From the NCBI GenBank assembly GCA_041913905.1, contig JAYSEK010000012.1, forward strand, positions 62,001 through 126,000: 64,000 nt of DNA, read 5' to 3'. Positions 37,701-46,379 of the stretch are shown here, in pieces (the stretch's first letter is position 1; each line of letters begins with the position of its first letter). Below the pieces are notes generated by a model. The model was not told where the DNA came from, did not search any database, and saw only the letters and a list, made by a program, of their open reading frames with translations. This DNA is from Roseateles_B sp041913905 (GTDB taxonomy: Bacteria > Pseudomonadota > Gammaproteobacteria > Burkholderiales > Burkholderiaceae_C). A program made the position numbers and the translations under genes.

Positions 37701-37729
37701 AAGAAAAATGCCGGGCGTTGCCCGGCATT
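37701..37729 (-). terminator. Rho-independent terminator of the minus-strand transporter gene
   Basis: On the minus strand a 10-base-pair stem AATGCCGGGC/GCCCGGCATT with loop AAC is followed by TTTTTCTT. It lies 18 bases after the stop of the gene at 37748-38761. It faces the receptor terminator, so the convergent pair is well insulated. Confidence 0.9.
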
Positions 37730-37747
37730 CGCTTGACGAGGCAGGGT

Positions 37748-38761
37748 TCAATCCAGCCGCAGGTTCAGCCGCACCCAGGTCGTCGTCCCCTGCGGACGAT
37801 TGCGCACGGCGAATTCCTTCAGCACCTTCACGTCGGCCGACCACACGCCGCCTTCCGAGACATAAGCCAGCATGGGGCCCAGGGCGCGGACGCGCGCCTT
37901 GTTGCCATGGGCGGCCACGCCAGGGCCGTTGTCATGCGTGGTCTGCTCCACCAGGTAACCCTGCAGGCCCAGGCGCCACTCGTCGTTGATCCGGTACATG
38001 GCGGCGTAGTCGGCGTGCAGATACTGGCCCGAACGCACGTCGGTGGCGGTGTTGCGGGTGTTGAGCGAGTAGGTGGCGCGCAAGCCAAGCTCCAGGCCGT
38101 TTTCCCAGACCTTGGAGGCCAGCAGCAGCGGGCGCACCGTCCAGAACTTGCCGGCGCCCGGGTTCACGGCCTGCTTGGCGTCATAGGCGCCGGTGGGGGC
38201 GACCACGCTCAGGCCCAGCACCAAGCGGCTGTCGTCGTTCTGCCAATCCACGAAGCCGGCGAGGTCCAGGTCGCCCTGACCGCTGCGGCTGCCGGAGCGC
38301 TGGGCGCCCAAGGGGTCCAGCTGGGCCTGCAAGGCCGTCGCGGCGGCTGCCGGGGTGCCGGCCGGCAGGATGGCGCTGAGGCGGATGTCATTGCGCTGGC
38401 GGACCAGGGGCAAGGTGGCTGAAAAGCCCAGCCTGCCATCGGCCAGCAGCTTGTCGGTCACCCAGGTGCCGCGCGCCACGAAGACGTCGGCCTCGATGTC
38501 ACCCTTTACCTGCACGGGCAGGGTGCCCAGCGGCGTGCTGGCCTGCATCTGCAGCGCTTGCCCGTCGTCCCCCTTCAGCTGGTGGGCGCTGTAGTGCTGC
38601 AGCCAGAGTTGGCCGTACCAGCCGGGGAACTGGGGTGTGGCGAGCTCATAGCTGGGGGCGCCCAGCAGCGCGCGCAGCTGGCCGTTCTCGGTGGCAATGG
38701 CCGATCCGCAAGGGGCCAGCGCCGCGAGGGTCGCGAGGAGGGCCAGGGGGTACTTCTTCAT
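37748..38761 (-). CDS. Outer-membrane transporter-like protein (phenol MetA-type)
   Basis: Exported protein of 337 residues with a signal peptide (MKKYPLALLATLAALAP). The mature part is a run of amphipathic beta strands with alternating hydrophobic residues, as in a beta-barrel. It starts with LLGAPSYELATPQFPGW, and the last strand TTWVRLNLRLD fits the end of a barrel. It resembles the COG4313/MetA-pathway group of outer-membrane proteins, often next to aromatic-compound catabolism. No catabolic gene is adjacent. Ligand unknown. Confidence 0.65.
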   Translation of the reverse strand: MKKYPLALLATLAALAPCGSAIATENGQLRALLGAPSYELATPQFPGWYGQLWLQHYSAHQLKGDDGQALQMQASTPLGTLPVQVKGDIEADVFVARGTWVTDKLLADGRLGFSATLPLVRQRNDIRLSAILPAGTPAAAATALQAQLDPLGAQRSGSRSGQGDLDLAGFVDWQNDDSRLVLGLSVVAPTGAYDAKQAVNPGAGKFWTVRPLLLASKVWENGLELGLRATYSLNTRNTATDVRSGQYLHADYAAMYRINDEWRLGLQGYLVEQTTHDNGPGVAAHGNKARVRALGPMLAYVSEGGVWSADVKVLKEFAVRNRPQGTTTWVRLNLRLD

Positions 38762-39040
38762 GGAGGGTCCTGAAAGCTGAAGGACTGAACAAAGCTCCGC
38801 CGACGCAGGCGCGCCGCCTGCATCGGAAGCTCATGGGGGCATCATTGGGGAATGGGGGCGGATGCTGCCAGCCTTGGCGTGAAATGCACAGCGATCGGCC
38901 TAGAGAGCCCTGCCGAATTACATCGGCTTGCGCATTCTTGCCGGTGGGTGCTGCTGCATTGGGCGCCGCTTCTCTCTATCATCCGCGCCCTGGCAGTACC
39001 TTCCGAATGTGGCGCTGCCGCATGTCAAGGAGACAAGAAG

Positions 39041-39634
39041 ATGCTGCGATTCCTGCGCCCTCTCGCCCTGGGTCTGCTCGTGCTGGCGGGCCCGGGCCAT
39101 GCCAACGACGTCAAGTTTGAAGGCTTCGACTTCCCCACCACCGCTGCCGTGGGCGGCCAGACGCTGGTGCTCAACGGCATCGCGGCCTCCAGCATTCTCT
39201 CGACGCGCTCCACCGTCGTGGCCTTCTACCTGCCCAGCAAACAGACGAGCATGGAAGGCGCCACCGGCGTCAAGGGGCCCAAGCGCATCCAGTTCTACAT
39301 GCTGCGCGCGGTCTCGGCCAAGGATCTGGCCAACGCCATGCTCGACCGCATTCGCCAGAACGTCACGACCGAGGAGTTCTCGGCCAATGTCGTCGCCACC
39401 TCGCAGCTGGGGGCCGTGTTCGGCCAGCGCAGCAAGGTCAGCAAGGGCGATCTGGTCGTGATCGACTACAACCCGGTGGACAAGAGCACCGAGTTCTCGC
39501 TCAATGGCAAGCGCCTGGGCGACCCGATCGCGGGCGAGGCCTTCTTCCCGATGATGATGAAGGTGTGGATCGGGCCCAAGGTGCGCGACTCCACGCGCGA
39601 AGGTCTGCTGGGACTGACCAAGCTCGAAGGCTGA
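39041..39634 (+). CDS. Chalcone-isomerase-like periplasmic protein
   Basis: Exported protein of 197 residues. The signal peptide ends GPGHANDVKF. The mature part matches the bacterial chalcone-isomerase-like domain: VNG-type strand LVLNGIAASSI, VVAFYLPSKQTSMEG, IQFYMLRAVSAKDL, FGQRSKVSKGDLVVIDY, and a C-terminal KVWIGPKVRDSTREGLLG. The bacterial members have no shown isomerase activity. The start at 39041 has AAGGAG upstream; the frame is open far upstream only by chance. Confidence 0.85.
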   Translation: MLRFLRPLALGLLVLAGPGHANDVKFEGFDFPTTAAVGGQTLVLNGIAASSILSTRSTVVAFYLPSKQTSMEGATGVKGPKRIQFYMLRAVSAKDLANAMLDRIRQNVTTEEFSANVVATSQLGAVFGQRSKVSKGDLVVIDYNPVDKSTEFSLNGKRLGDPIAGEAFFPMMMKVWIGPKVRDSTREGLLGLTKLEG

Positions 39635-39694
39635 GGCGGCCTCAGCTCCTCTTGCTGGTGCCCCGCCCTGGGGCACTTCTTCATGCTGGGCTGC

Positions 39695-40438
39695 TCAGGC
39701 CTGGGCAAGGGCGCGCTGCAGCGTGTCCTTCAATCCGCGCAGGCGCTGCAGCTCCTCGTCCGGCGCCTGCAGTGCGGGCCACAGCAGGGCGACGAGGTCG
39801 CGGGCACTCTGGTCGACGTTGATCTGGCGGCCCGCGATGATCACCTCCCACAGCATGTGCTCCATGGGGCCGAAGACCAGCGACCGCAGCATGCGCAGCG
39901 GGATGTCCTGCCGCACCTGGCCCAGCTGCTGGCCGCGCGAGAGCAGCTCCATCAGCGGTGCGGTATAGCGCCGCTGCAGCTCGATGAAGGCTTCGCCGAA
40001 TTCGGCGGAGCGGCCGCTGCCGCCGGTGATGTCGGCCTCGCGCTTGCGGCCCTCCGAGAGCACCAGCTCGCACAGGCCCGTGCCCTGAATCAGGAACAGC
40101 CGCAGGTGCGTGTGGACGACGAACTCCAGCTGCTCGCGGATCGGCGCCTCGCGCGGCAGGCCCTGCTCGATGGCCGCGATGATCTCGTCGTACCAGTCGG
40201 CGATCACCCGCATGCACAGCTCGCGCTTGCCGCGGAAATAGGTGAAGACCGTGGCTTCGGAAATGCCCAGGCGCTTGGCGATTTCGGTGGTGGTGGCGCG
40301 CTCGTAGCCCTTGGCTGCGAAGACTTCGCGGCCTGCGCGCAGGATGTCCCGCACTCGCTGCTCGGCCTTGGCGCCTGCGGGCGCGCGGCGCCGCATGGCG
40401 GGCGGTGTGGCGGCTGGGGTGTCGGCGGGCAGGCTCAT
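39695..40438 (-). CDS. TetR-family transcriptional regulator (LiuQ-like by context)
   Basis: Repressor of 247 residues from the ATG at 40438 (an ATG at 40447 adds three). The N-terminal helix-turn-helix is typical of TetR: AAKGYERATTTEIAKRLGIS and EATVFTYFRGKRELCM. The C-terminal ligand domain is all-helical. It diverges from the liu/bio cluster with a 163-base gap holding two copies of a 15-base site. Control of leucine/isovalerate degradation, as by LiuQ-type TetR regulators of beta-proteobacteria, is the best guess; an acyl-CoA would be the ligand. Confidence 0.85.
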   Translation of the reverse strand: MSLPADTPAATPPAMRRRAPAGAKAEQRVRDILRAGREVFAAKGYERATTTEIAKRLGISEATVFTYFRGKRELCMRVIADWYDEIIAAIEQGLPREAPIREQLEFVVHTHLRLFLIQGTGLCELVLSEGRKREADITGGSGRSAEFGEAFIELQRRYTAPLMELLSRGQQLGQVRQDIPLRMLRSLVFGPMEHMLWEVIIAGRQINVDQSARDLVALLWPALQAPDEELQRLRGLKDTLQRALAQA

Positions 40439-40460
40439 GCGGGCCATTCTCCCTGAATTT

Positions 40461-40475
40461 CTGAGTCAAGCTCAA
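40461..40475. promoter_or_regulatory. Operator copy 1 for the TetR regulator
   Basis: CTGAGTCAAGCTCAA, of internal form TGAG-N5-CTCA, lies 23 bases before the TetR start at 40438. Its exact reverse complement occurs at 40563-40577. A paired, exact 15-base repeat in a divergent promoter gap is strong evidence for a regulator binding site. Confidence 0.72.
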
Positions 40476-40562
40476 GTCTTGCTTGCTGGGGTGTTCCCTC
40501 TGTCGTATCCTCACGGCTTCGCGAGCCCTGCGAACACGATTCAATGGGTTTCACATGATGAA

Positions 40563-40577
40563 TTGAGCTTGACTCAG
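40563..40577. promoter_or_regulatory. Operator copy 2 for the TetR regulator
   Basis: TTGAGCTTGACTCAG is the exact reverse complement of the site at 40461-40475 and sits 33 bases before the liuB start. One site serves each divergent gene, consistent with control of both by the TetR protein. Confidence 0.72.
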
Positions 40578-40610
40578 ATCAGGCTCCGCACCTGCCCATC
40601 AGGAGACACC

Positions 40611-42218
40611 ATGTCCGTGCTGCAAAGCAAGCTCAATGCGCGTTCGGCTGACTTCAAGGCCAATGCCGAGGCCATGCAGGCCCTGATCGCCGACCTCAAC
40701 GCCCGCCTCACCAAGATCGCCGAGGGCGGCGGCGAGGCCGCCCGCGCCAAGCACACGGCCCGCGGCAAGCTGCTGCCCCGCGAGCGCGTGGAGATGCTGC
40801 TGGACCCCGGCACGCCCTTCCTGGAGATCGCGCCACTGGCCGGCCTGAACATGTATGACAACGCCGCGCCGGGCGGCGGCATGATTGCCGGCATCGGGCG
40901 CGTCAACGGGGTCGAATGCGTCATCGTCTGCAATGACGCCACGGTCAAGGGCGGTACCTACTACCCGGTCACCGTCAAGAAGCACCTGCGGGCCCAGGAA
41001 ATCGCCGAGCAGAACAAGCTGCCCTGCGTCTACCTGGTCGACTCCGGCGGTGCCAACCTGCCCAACCAGGACGAAGTCTTCCCGGACCGCGACCACTTCG
41101 GCCGCATCTTCTACAACCAGGCCAATCTGTCGGCCCAGGGCATTCCGCAGATCGCCGTGGTGATGGGCTCCTGCACGGCGGGCGGCGCCTACGTGCCGGC
41201 CATGTGCGACGAGACCATCATCGTCAAGAACCAGGGCACCATCTTCCTGGGCGGCCCGCCTCTGGTGAAGGCCGCCACCGGCGAGGTGGTGAGCGCTGAA
41301 GACCTGGGCGGCGGCGACGTCCACACCCGCCTCTCCGGCGTGGCCGACCATCTGGCCGAGAACGACACCCACGCCCTGGCTCTGGCCCGCAATGTCGTGG
41401 CGAACCTCAATCGCAGCAAGCCGCAGCCGCTGCGCCTGCAGCCGCCCAAGGCGCCGCTGTTCGACCCGGCCGAGCTGCATGGCGTGATTCCCACCGACAC
41501 CCGCAAGCCCTTCGACGTGCGCGAGGTCATCGCCCGCATCGTCGACGGCTCTGAGTTCGATGAATTCAAGGCCCGCTACGGCAATACCCTGGTCTGCGGC
41601 TTCGCCCACATCGAGGGCATGCCCGTGGGCATCGTGGCCAACAACGGCATCCTCTTCGCCGAGAGCGCCAACAAGGGCGCGCACTTCATCGAGCTGTGCT
41701 GCCAGCGCAAGATCCCGCTGGTCTTCCTGCAGAACATCACCGGCTTCATGGTGGGCCGCAAGTACGAGAACGAGGGCATCGCCCGTGCCGGCGCCAAGAT
41801 GGTGACGGCGGTGGCCTGCGCCAACGTGCCCAAGTTCACCGTCATCATCGGCGGCTCGTTCGGCGCCGGGAACTACGGCATGTGCGGCCGCGCCTATTCG
41901 CCGCGCTTCCTCTGGATGTGGCCCAACGCCCGCATCTCGGTGATGGGCGGCGAGCAGGCTGCGAGCGTGCTGGCCACCGTCAAGCGCGATGGCATCGAGG
42001 CCAAGGGCGGCCGGTGGAGCGCCGAGGAGGAAGAGGCCTTCAAGGCGCCGATCCGCCAGCAGTACGAGGACCAAGGCCACCCCTACTACGCCAGCGCCCG
42101 TCTGTGGGACGACGGCGTGATTGACCCGGCCGACACCCGCCGCGTGCTGGCCCTGGGCCTCTCCGCCTCGCTGAATGCGCCCATCCCCGATGCCAAGTTC
42201 GGCGTCTTCCGGATGTGA
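40611..42218 (+). CDS. liuB: Methylcrotonyl-CoA carboxylase, carboxyltransferase subunit
   Basis: Beta subunit of 535 residues, the normal length for MccB. It transfers CO2 from biotin to 3-methylcrotonyl-CoA in leucine breakdown. Signatures include CNDATVKGGTYYPVTVKKHL (20 residues), YLVDSGGANLPNQDEVFPD, VMGSCTAGGAYVPAM and IIGGSFGAGNYGMCGRAY; the Gly-rich turns form the acyl-CoA and biotin oxyanion holes. The start at 40611 has an AGGAG. First gene of the catabolic run; its biotin-carrying partner lies 6 kb downstream at 48455. Confidence 0.95.
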   Translation: MSVLQSKLNARSADFKANAEAMQALIADLNARLTKIAEGGGEAARAKHTARGKLLPRERVEMLLDPGTPFLEIAPLAGLNMYDNAAPGGGMIAGIGRVNGVECVIVCNDATVKGGTYYPVTVKKHLRAQEIAEQNKLPCVYLVDSGGANLPNQDEVFPDRDHFGRIFYNQANLSAQGIPQIAVVMGSCTAGGAYVPAMCDETIIVKNQGTIFLGGPPLVKAATGEVVSAEDLGGGDVHTRLSGVADHLAENDTHALALARNVVANLNRSKPQPLRLQPPKAPLFDPAELHGVIPTDTRKPFDVREVIARIVDGSEFDEFKARYGNTLVCGFAHIEGMPVGIVANNGILFAESANKGAHFIELCCQRKIPLVFLQNITGFMVGRKYENEGIARAGAKMVTAVACANVPKFTVIIGGSFGAGNYGMCGRAYSPRFLWMWPNARISVMGGEQAASVLATVKRDGIEAKGGRWSAEEEEAFKAPIRQQYEDQGHPYYASARLWDDGVIDPADTRRVLALGLSASLNAPIPDAKFGVFRM

Positions 42219-42258
42219 TGTATACAATGTGTGTGCACTCTGCGGAATGTACACATCA
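42216..42258. promoter_or_regulatory. Putative vapBC autoregulatory operator
   Basis: TGATGTATACA (42216-42226) and TGTACACATCA (42248-42258) are 11-base inverted repeats with a single mismatch and a 21-base spacer. They overlap the liuB stop and the vapB start codon. A promoter-like TATACA lies in the first arm. The layout fits binding by a VapBC complex to repress its own promoter; unproven. Confidence 0.6.
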
Positions 42259-42512
42259 TGCGCACCAATATCGAGATCGATGACGAGTTGATGGCGAAAG
42301 CCCTGCAGGCCGGCCCCTTCAAGACCAAGAAGGAAGCGGTCGAGGCCGGGCTGAAGCTGCTGGCGCGCCAGGCGGCCTACCGCGAACTGCTCAAGTGGCG
42401 CGGCAAGCTCAAGTGGGAAGGTGACGAGGCCGTGGATTGGACCGCCCTGCCTGAATCCGAGCCCCTGGCCGTTCATGAACCCGCCCCGGGGAAGCGCCGT
42501 GCTGGTCGTTGA
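42258..42512 (+). CDS. vapB: Type II antitoxin, VapB/ribbon-helix-helix type
   Basis: Antitoxin of 84 residues. The N terminus MRTNIEIDDELMAKAL is the classic DNA-binding ribbon-helix-helix start. The helix pair KTKKEAVEAGLKLLAR follows, with an acidic, unstructured C terminus that would wrap the toxin. The ATG at 42258 is chosen over a start at 42231. It overlaps vapC by 14 bases and sits between liuB and liuC. Confidence 0.9.
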   Translation: MRTNIEIDDELMAKALQAGPFKTKKEAVEAGLKLLARQAAYRELLKWRGKLKWEGDEAVDWTALPESEPLAVHEPAPGKRRAGR

Positions 42513-42900
42513 TTCGAGCGTCTGGATCGACTTTTTCTCGGGTGCCGAGCACCCGGCGGTCGATCAGCTGGCGGAACTGCTGGAGCAGGGCGAGCTGCGC
42601 CTGGTCGTGCCGGACCTGGTGCTGTTCGAGGTGCTGCGCGGCTTCCGGCACCCGCGCGAGCTGCGGCAGGCCACGCTGCTGATGCAGAGCCTGGCCGTCG
42701 AGCCCACGGGGGGCGAAGCCCTGGCCATGGCCGCGGTCGACCACTACCGCAGCCTGCGCGCCCAGGGCTATACGGTGCGCAGCCCCATCGACGTGCTGCT
42801 GGCCGCCTTCTGCATCGAGAACGACTACGCCCTGCTGCACAAGGACCGCGACTTCGACGCCCTGGAGGTCCACCGCGGCCTCAAGGTCTGGAAGCACTGA
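42499..42900 (+). CDS. vapC: Type II toxin, VapC PIN-domain ribonuclease
   Basis: PIN-domain toxin of 133 residues. Acidic catalytic residues appear in VVDSSVWIDFF, LFEVLRGFR, SPIDVLLAAFC and HKDRDFDAL, the four positions needed for Mg-dependent RNA cleavage. The GTG at 42499 is favoured because GGGGAAG precedes it; an in-frame ATG at 42475 lacks such a site. Stop to liuC start is 12 bases, so the pair is embedded in the catabolic transcription unit. Confidence 0.9.
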   Translation: MLVVDSSVWIDFFSGAEHPAVDQLAELLEQGELRLVVPDLVLFEVLRGFRHPRELRQATLLMQSLAVEPTGGEALAMAAVDHYRSLRAQGYTVRSPIDVLLAAFCIENDYALLHKDRDFDALEVHRGLKVWKH

Positions 42901-42912
42901 CAAGAGAACACC

Positions 42913-43704
42913 ATGACGAGCACGCTCAAGATCGAACGCGAGGGCCCCAATCACTGTGTGGCCCGCGTCACCCTGAACCGCCCCGATGTGCGCAATGCCT
43001 TCAACGAGGGCGTCATCGCCGAGCTGACCGAGGCCTTCGCAGCGCTGGGGCAAGACCTGACCCTGCGAGCCATCGTGCTGGCCGCCGAGGGCAAGGCCTT
43101 CTGCGCCGGCGCCGATCTCAACTGGATGAAGGCCATGGCGGGCTACAGCTGGGATGAGAACCATGCCGACGCCAGCCGCCTGGCCGACATGCTCTGGACG
43201 ATCTACAGCTGCCCCGTGCCCGTGATCGCTCGCGTGCAGGGCGATGTCTACGCCGGCGGCGTGGGCCTGGTCTCGGTCTGCGACATGGTCGTGGCCGTGG
43301 AGGGCGCGGGCTTCTGCCTGTCCGAGGCCAAGCTGGGCCTGCTGCCGGCCACCATCGGCCCCTACGTGGTCCGCGCGCTGGGCGAGCAGGCCTCGCGCCG
43401 CTACTTCGTCACCGCCGAGCGCTTCAGCGCCGCCGAGGCCCACCGCCTGGGCCTGGTCCACGAACTGGCCACGCCGGAGACGCTGGACGCCAAGGTGCAA
43501 GGCCTGGTCGACGCGCTCTGCGCCAACGGTCCTGCCGCGGTGCGTGCCTGCAAGAAGCTGGTGCAGGATGTGGCCCATCGTGAGATCACACCCGCACTGC
43601 GCGATGACACAGCGCGCCGCATTGCTGACATCCGTGCCTCCGCCGAGGGCCGTGAAGGCGTGCAGAGCTTCCTGAACAAGGCCAAGCCCGGCTGGCTTGC
43701 CTGA
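42913..43704 (+). CDS. liuC: Methylglutaconyl-CoA hydratase (enoyl-CoA hydratase family)
   Basis: Crotonase-fold enzyme of 263 residues, hydrating 3-methylglutaconyl-CoA to HMG-CoA in leucine degradation. Oxyanion-hole segments are GKAFCAGADLNWMKAMAG and VQGDVYAGGVGLVSVCD, and the later SEAKLGLLPATIGPYV is typical of LiuC. It follows vapC by 12 bases and its stop overlaps the bioA start by one base. Confidence 0.92.
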   Translation: MTSTLKIEREGPNHCVARVTLNRPDVRNAFNEGVIAELTEAFAALGQDLTLRAIVLAAEGKAFCAGADLNWMKAMAGYSWDENHADASRLADMLWTIYSCPVPVIARVQGDVYAGGVGLVSVCDMVVAVEGAGFCLSEAKLGLLPATIGPYVVRALGEQASRRYFVTAERFSAAEAHRLGLVHELATPETLDAKVQGLVDALCANGPAAVRACKKLVQDVAHREITPALRDDTARRIADIRASAEGREGVQSFLNKAKPGWLA

Positions 43705-45125
43705 TGCACGCCATGGCTGACGACCGCTCCACCGCCGCCTTGCAACGCCGCAGCCTCGATGCGGTCTGGCACCCCTGCACGCAGATGGCGCGTGCCGAGC
43801 GCGTGCCGCCGCTGCCCATCGCGCGGGGCGAGGGCGCCTGGCTGTTCGACTTCGACGGCCACCGCTACTTCGACGCCAACAGTTCCTGGTGGGTCAACCT
43901 CTTCGGTCACGCGGACGCCGGCATCAACGCTGCCATCAAGCAGCAGCTGGACACCCTGCCGCATGTGATGCTGGCCGGCTGCACGCACGAGCCTGCCATC
44001 CGCCTGGCCGAGCGTCTGAGCGCGCGCACCGACGGCGCGCTGGGCCATGTGTTCTTCGGCAGCGATGGCGCCAGTGCGGTGGAGATCGCGCTGAAGCAGA
44101 GCTTCCACAGTTGGCGCAACCTCGGCCAGATGGACAAGCGCGAGTTCGTGTGCCTGAGGAACGGCTACCACGGCGAGACCATCGGCGCGCTGGCCGTGAC
44201 CGACGTTGCCATCTTCCGCGATGCCTACGACCCGCTGCTGATGCGGGCCCACATCGTCGATTCGCCCGACAGCCGCCTGGGCAACGAGCCAGCGGCGCTG
44301 GCCGCGCTGCGCGCCTTGCTGGCCGAGCGCCAGGGCCACATCGCCGCCGTGATCCTGGAGCCGCTGGTGCAGGGCGCTGCCGGCATGGTGATGCATTCGC
44401 CGGACTACCTGCGCCAGGTGCGGGCGATGACCCGTGAGTTCGGCGTGCACCTGATCGCCGACGAAATCGCGGTGGGCTGCGGGCGCACCGGACAGTTCTT
44501 TGCCTGGCAGCACACGCTGGTCGACGGCGACCTCGCCAGCGCCGGGCCGCCCCAAGCTGGCGAAGCCCCCGCGGGGGGCGGCTCGCGTACTCGCGAGCGT
44601 GGGGGCGAACAATCCCTGTGGCCCGATTTCATCCTGCTGTCGAAGGGCATCACCGCCGGCACGCTGCCGCTCTCGCTGGTGCTCACGACCGACGCCATCT
44701 ACCGCGCCTTCTGGTCCGAGGACGTCACCCGCGGCTTCCTGCACTCGCATTCCTACACCGGCAACGCGCTCGCCTGCGCTGCGGCCAATGCCGTGCTGGA
44801 CCGCTTCGATGCCGGTCAGATCAAGCGCAACGCAGAACAGGCTTCGCAATTGGCCGAGGCCTTCGCGCCGCTGGCGAAGCATGTGCGTGTGGCCCATCTG
44901 CGGCAGCAGGGCATGATCCTGGCCTTTGACGTCGTGGACGCGCCGGCCGGCTTTGCCGAGGCCTTCCACCTGGCGGCGCGCCGGCACGAGCTGCTGATCC
45001 GGCCCATCGGGCGGACGGTCTACCTGATGCCGCCCTACCTGATCGACGCCGACGTGGCGCACTGGCTGGCGGAGGCGGTTCGACGCACCCTGGCCGACCT
45101 TTTTCCTGACTCCCATGTTGCTTGA
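43704..45125 (+). CDS. bioA: Adenosylmethionine-8-amino-7-oxononanoate aminotransferase
   Basis: Class III PLP aminotransferase of 473 residues making DAPA from KAPA. Signatures: HPCTQMARAE, FFGSDGASAVEIALK, NGYHGETIGALAVT, DEIAVGCGRTG and the PLP Lys K314 in LLSKGITAGTLPL. The protein is about 30 residues longer than usual. The extra segment (about 277-305, rich in Gly/Ala/Arg) separates the GQFFAWQHT strand from WPDFILLSKG and is encoded by a hairpin-rich repeat at 44534-44606. The start overlaps the liuC stop (TGATG); an ATG at 43713 is an alternative. Confidence 0.94.
   Translation: MHAMADDRSTAALQRRSLDAVWHPCTQMARAERVPPLPIARGEGAWLFDFDGHRYFDANSSWWVNLFGHADAGINAAIKQQLDTLPHVMLAGCTHEPAIRLAERLSARTDGALGHVFFGSDGASAVEIALKQSFHSWRNLGQMDKREFVCLRNGYHGETIGALAVTDVAIFRDAYDPLLMRAHIVDSPDSRLGNEPAALAALRALLAERQGHIAAVILEPLVQGAAGMVMHSPDYLRQVRAMTREFGVHLIADEIAVGCGRTGQFFAWQHTLVDGDLASAGPPQAGEAPAGGGSRTRERGGEQSLWPDFILLSKGITAGTLPLSLVLTTDAIYRAFWSEDVTRGFLHSHSYTGNALACAAANAVLDRFDAGQIKRNAEQASQLAEAFAPLAKHVRVAHLRQQGMILAFDVVDAPAGFAEAFHLAARRHELLIRPIGRTVYLMPPYLIDADVAHWLAEAVRRTLADLFPDSHVA
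44534..44606 (+). repeat. Three-hairpin GC-rich element, copy A (inside bioA)
   Basis: In-frame insert of about 73 bases. Stem 0 is CGCCAGC/GCTGGCG (44534-44540, 44556-44562) around a loop ending in GGGCCGCCCCAA. Hairpin 1 is the CCCCCGCGGGGGGCG block (44566-44580). Hairpin 2 is GCTCGCG/CGCGAGC around TACT (44581-44598), followed by GTGGGGGC. The same order of parts is found at 49563-49638. Confidence 0.75.
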
Positions 45126-46344
45126 TCATCTGAGCTCCAAGCTGCGCGCCATCGAAGCGCAGTCCCTGACCCGCTTCCTGCGCGAGGCGGAGAGTCCCAC
45201 CGCGCCGCACCAGACCGTGCGCGGCGTCGACGGCATCGCCCGCGAGCTGCTGATGTTCTGCAGCAATGACTACCTGGGCCTGGCCGCGCATCCGCGCATC
45301 GCCGAGGCGCTGGCCGAAGGCGCGCGGCTCTACGGCGGCGGCAGTGGTGCCTCGCCGCTGGTCAGCGGCCACTCGGTCGCGCACAAGCGCGTGACCGACA
45401 CCCTGGCCGACTGGTTCTCGCCCCACATCCCGCAGGCGCGCGCCCTGGGCTTTTGCACCGGCTACATGGCCAATCTGGCGGTGGTGACGGCGCTGGGCGA
45501 CGTCGAGGCCGAGATCTTCTCCGAGACCCTCAACCACGCCTCGCTGATCGACGGCACGCGCCTGGCCCGCGCCAAGACCACGCGCTATGGCCATGCCGAT
45601 GTCGCCGGCCTGCGCACCTTGCTGGCGGCCAGCCAGGCCAAGGTCAAGCTCATCGTCACCGATGCGGTCTTCAGCATGGACGGCGACATCGCCCCGCTGC
45701 CCGAGCTGCAGGCGCTGGCCAATGAATTCGACGCCTGGCTGATCGTGGACGACGCCCATGGCTTCGGCGTGCTGGGCCAGAAGGGCCGGGGTTCGCTGGA
45801 GCACTTCGATCTCTGCAGCGAACGCCTGATCCTCGTCGGCACGCTGGGCAAGGCCGCCGGGCTGGCCGGTGCCTTCGTCGTCGCGCACGAGACCATCACC
45901 GAGTACCTGCTGCAGGCGGCGCGCAACTACATCTTCTCGACGGCCTCGCCGCCTGCCGTGGAGCATGCGCTGCTCACCAGCTTCGACCTGATCGAGAGCG
46001 AGGTGGGCCAGGCCCGCCGTGAGCAGCTGAAGGCCCTGCAGCAGCAGCTGGCCCAGGGCATCAAGGCCATCCTCAAGCGCCACCGCGGCCTGCCCTGGCG
46101 CCTGGCGCCCAGCGAGACGCCCGTGCGCCCGCTGATCGTCGGTGGCAATGCCGAAGTGATGCAGCTGGCCGCCCGCCTGGAGCGCGAGGGCCTGCGCGTG
46201 CCGGGCATCCGTCCGCCGACTGTGGCCGTGGGCGAGGCCCGGCTGCGCATCACGCTGTGTGCGACGCACACGGCGGCGGATGTGGATCGCCTGCTGGCGG
46301 CGCTGGAAACCGCCGCCGCGGACATGGAGCGTGCCGCCGCATGA
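45115..46344 (+). CDS. bioF: 8-amino-7-oxononanoate synthase
   Basis: Alpha-oxoamine synthase of 409 residues joining pimeloyl-ACP/CoA and alanine to KAPA. It shows FCSNDYLGLAAHPRI, GGGSGASPLVSGHSVAH, FSMDGDIAPLPEL, VDDAHGFGVLG, and PLP Lys K246 in VGTLGKAAGLAG. It overlaps bioA by 11 bases and is followed at once by bioD. The biotin set here lacks bioC and bioH, so the pimeloyl precursor must come from elsewhere. Confidence 0.95.
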   Translation: MLLDHLSSKLRAIEAQSLTRFLREAESPTAPHQTVRGVDGIARELLMFCSNDYLGLAAHPRIAEALAEGARLYGGGSGASPLVSGHSVAHKRVTDTLADWFSPHIPQARALGFCTGYMANLAVVTALGDVEAEIFSETLNHASLIDGTRLARAKTTRYGHADVAGLRTLLAASQAKVKLIVTDAVFSMDGDIAPLPELQALANEFDAWLIVDDAHGFGVLGQKGRGSLEHFDLCSERLILVGTLGKAAGLAGAFVVAHETITEYLLQAARNYIFSTASPPAVEHALLTSFDLIESEVGQARREQLKALQQQLAQGIKAILKRHRGLPWRLAPSETPVRPLIVGGNAEVMQLAARLEREGLRVPGIRPPTVAVGEARLRITLCATHTAADVDRLLAALETAAADMERAAA

Positions 46345-46379
46345 TGCATGTGAGCCCTCCGTCCCTGAGTCCAGGTCCG

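Noticed and set aside
42695..42712. GGGGGGCG string in vapC as another hairpin element
   Set aside because: No paired C-run or second hairpin, and the protein there is normal VapC sequence.
44522..44617. Insertion sequence in bioA
   Set aside because: The insert is under 100 bases, keeps frame and has no transposase or terminal repeats; it is treated as a hairpin element.
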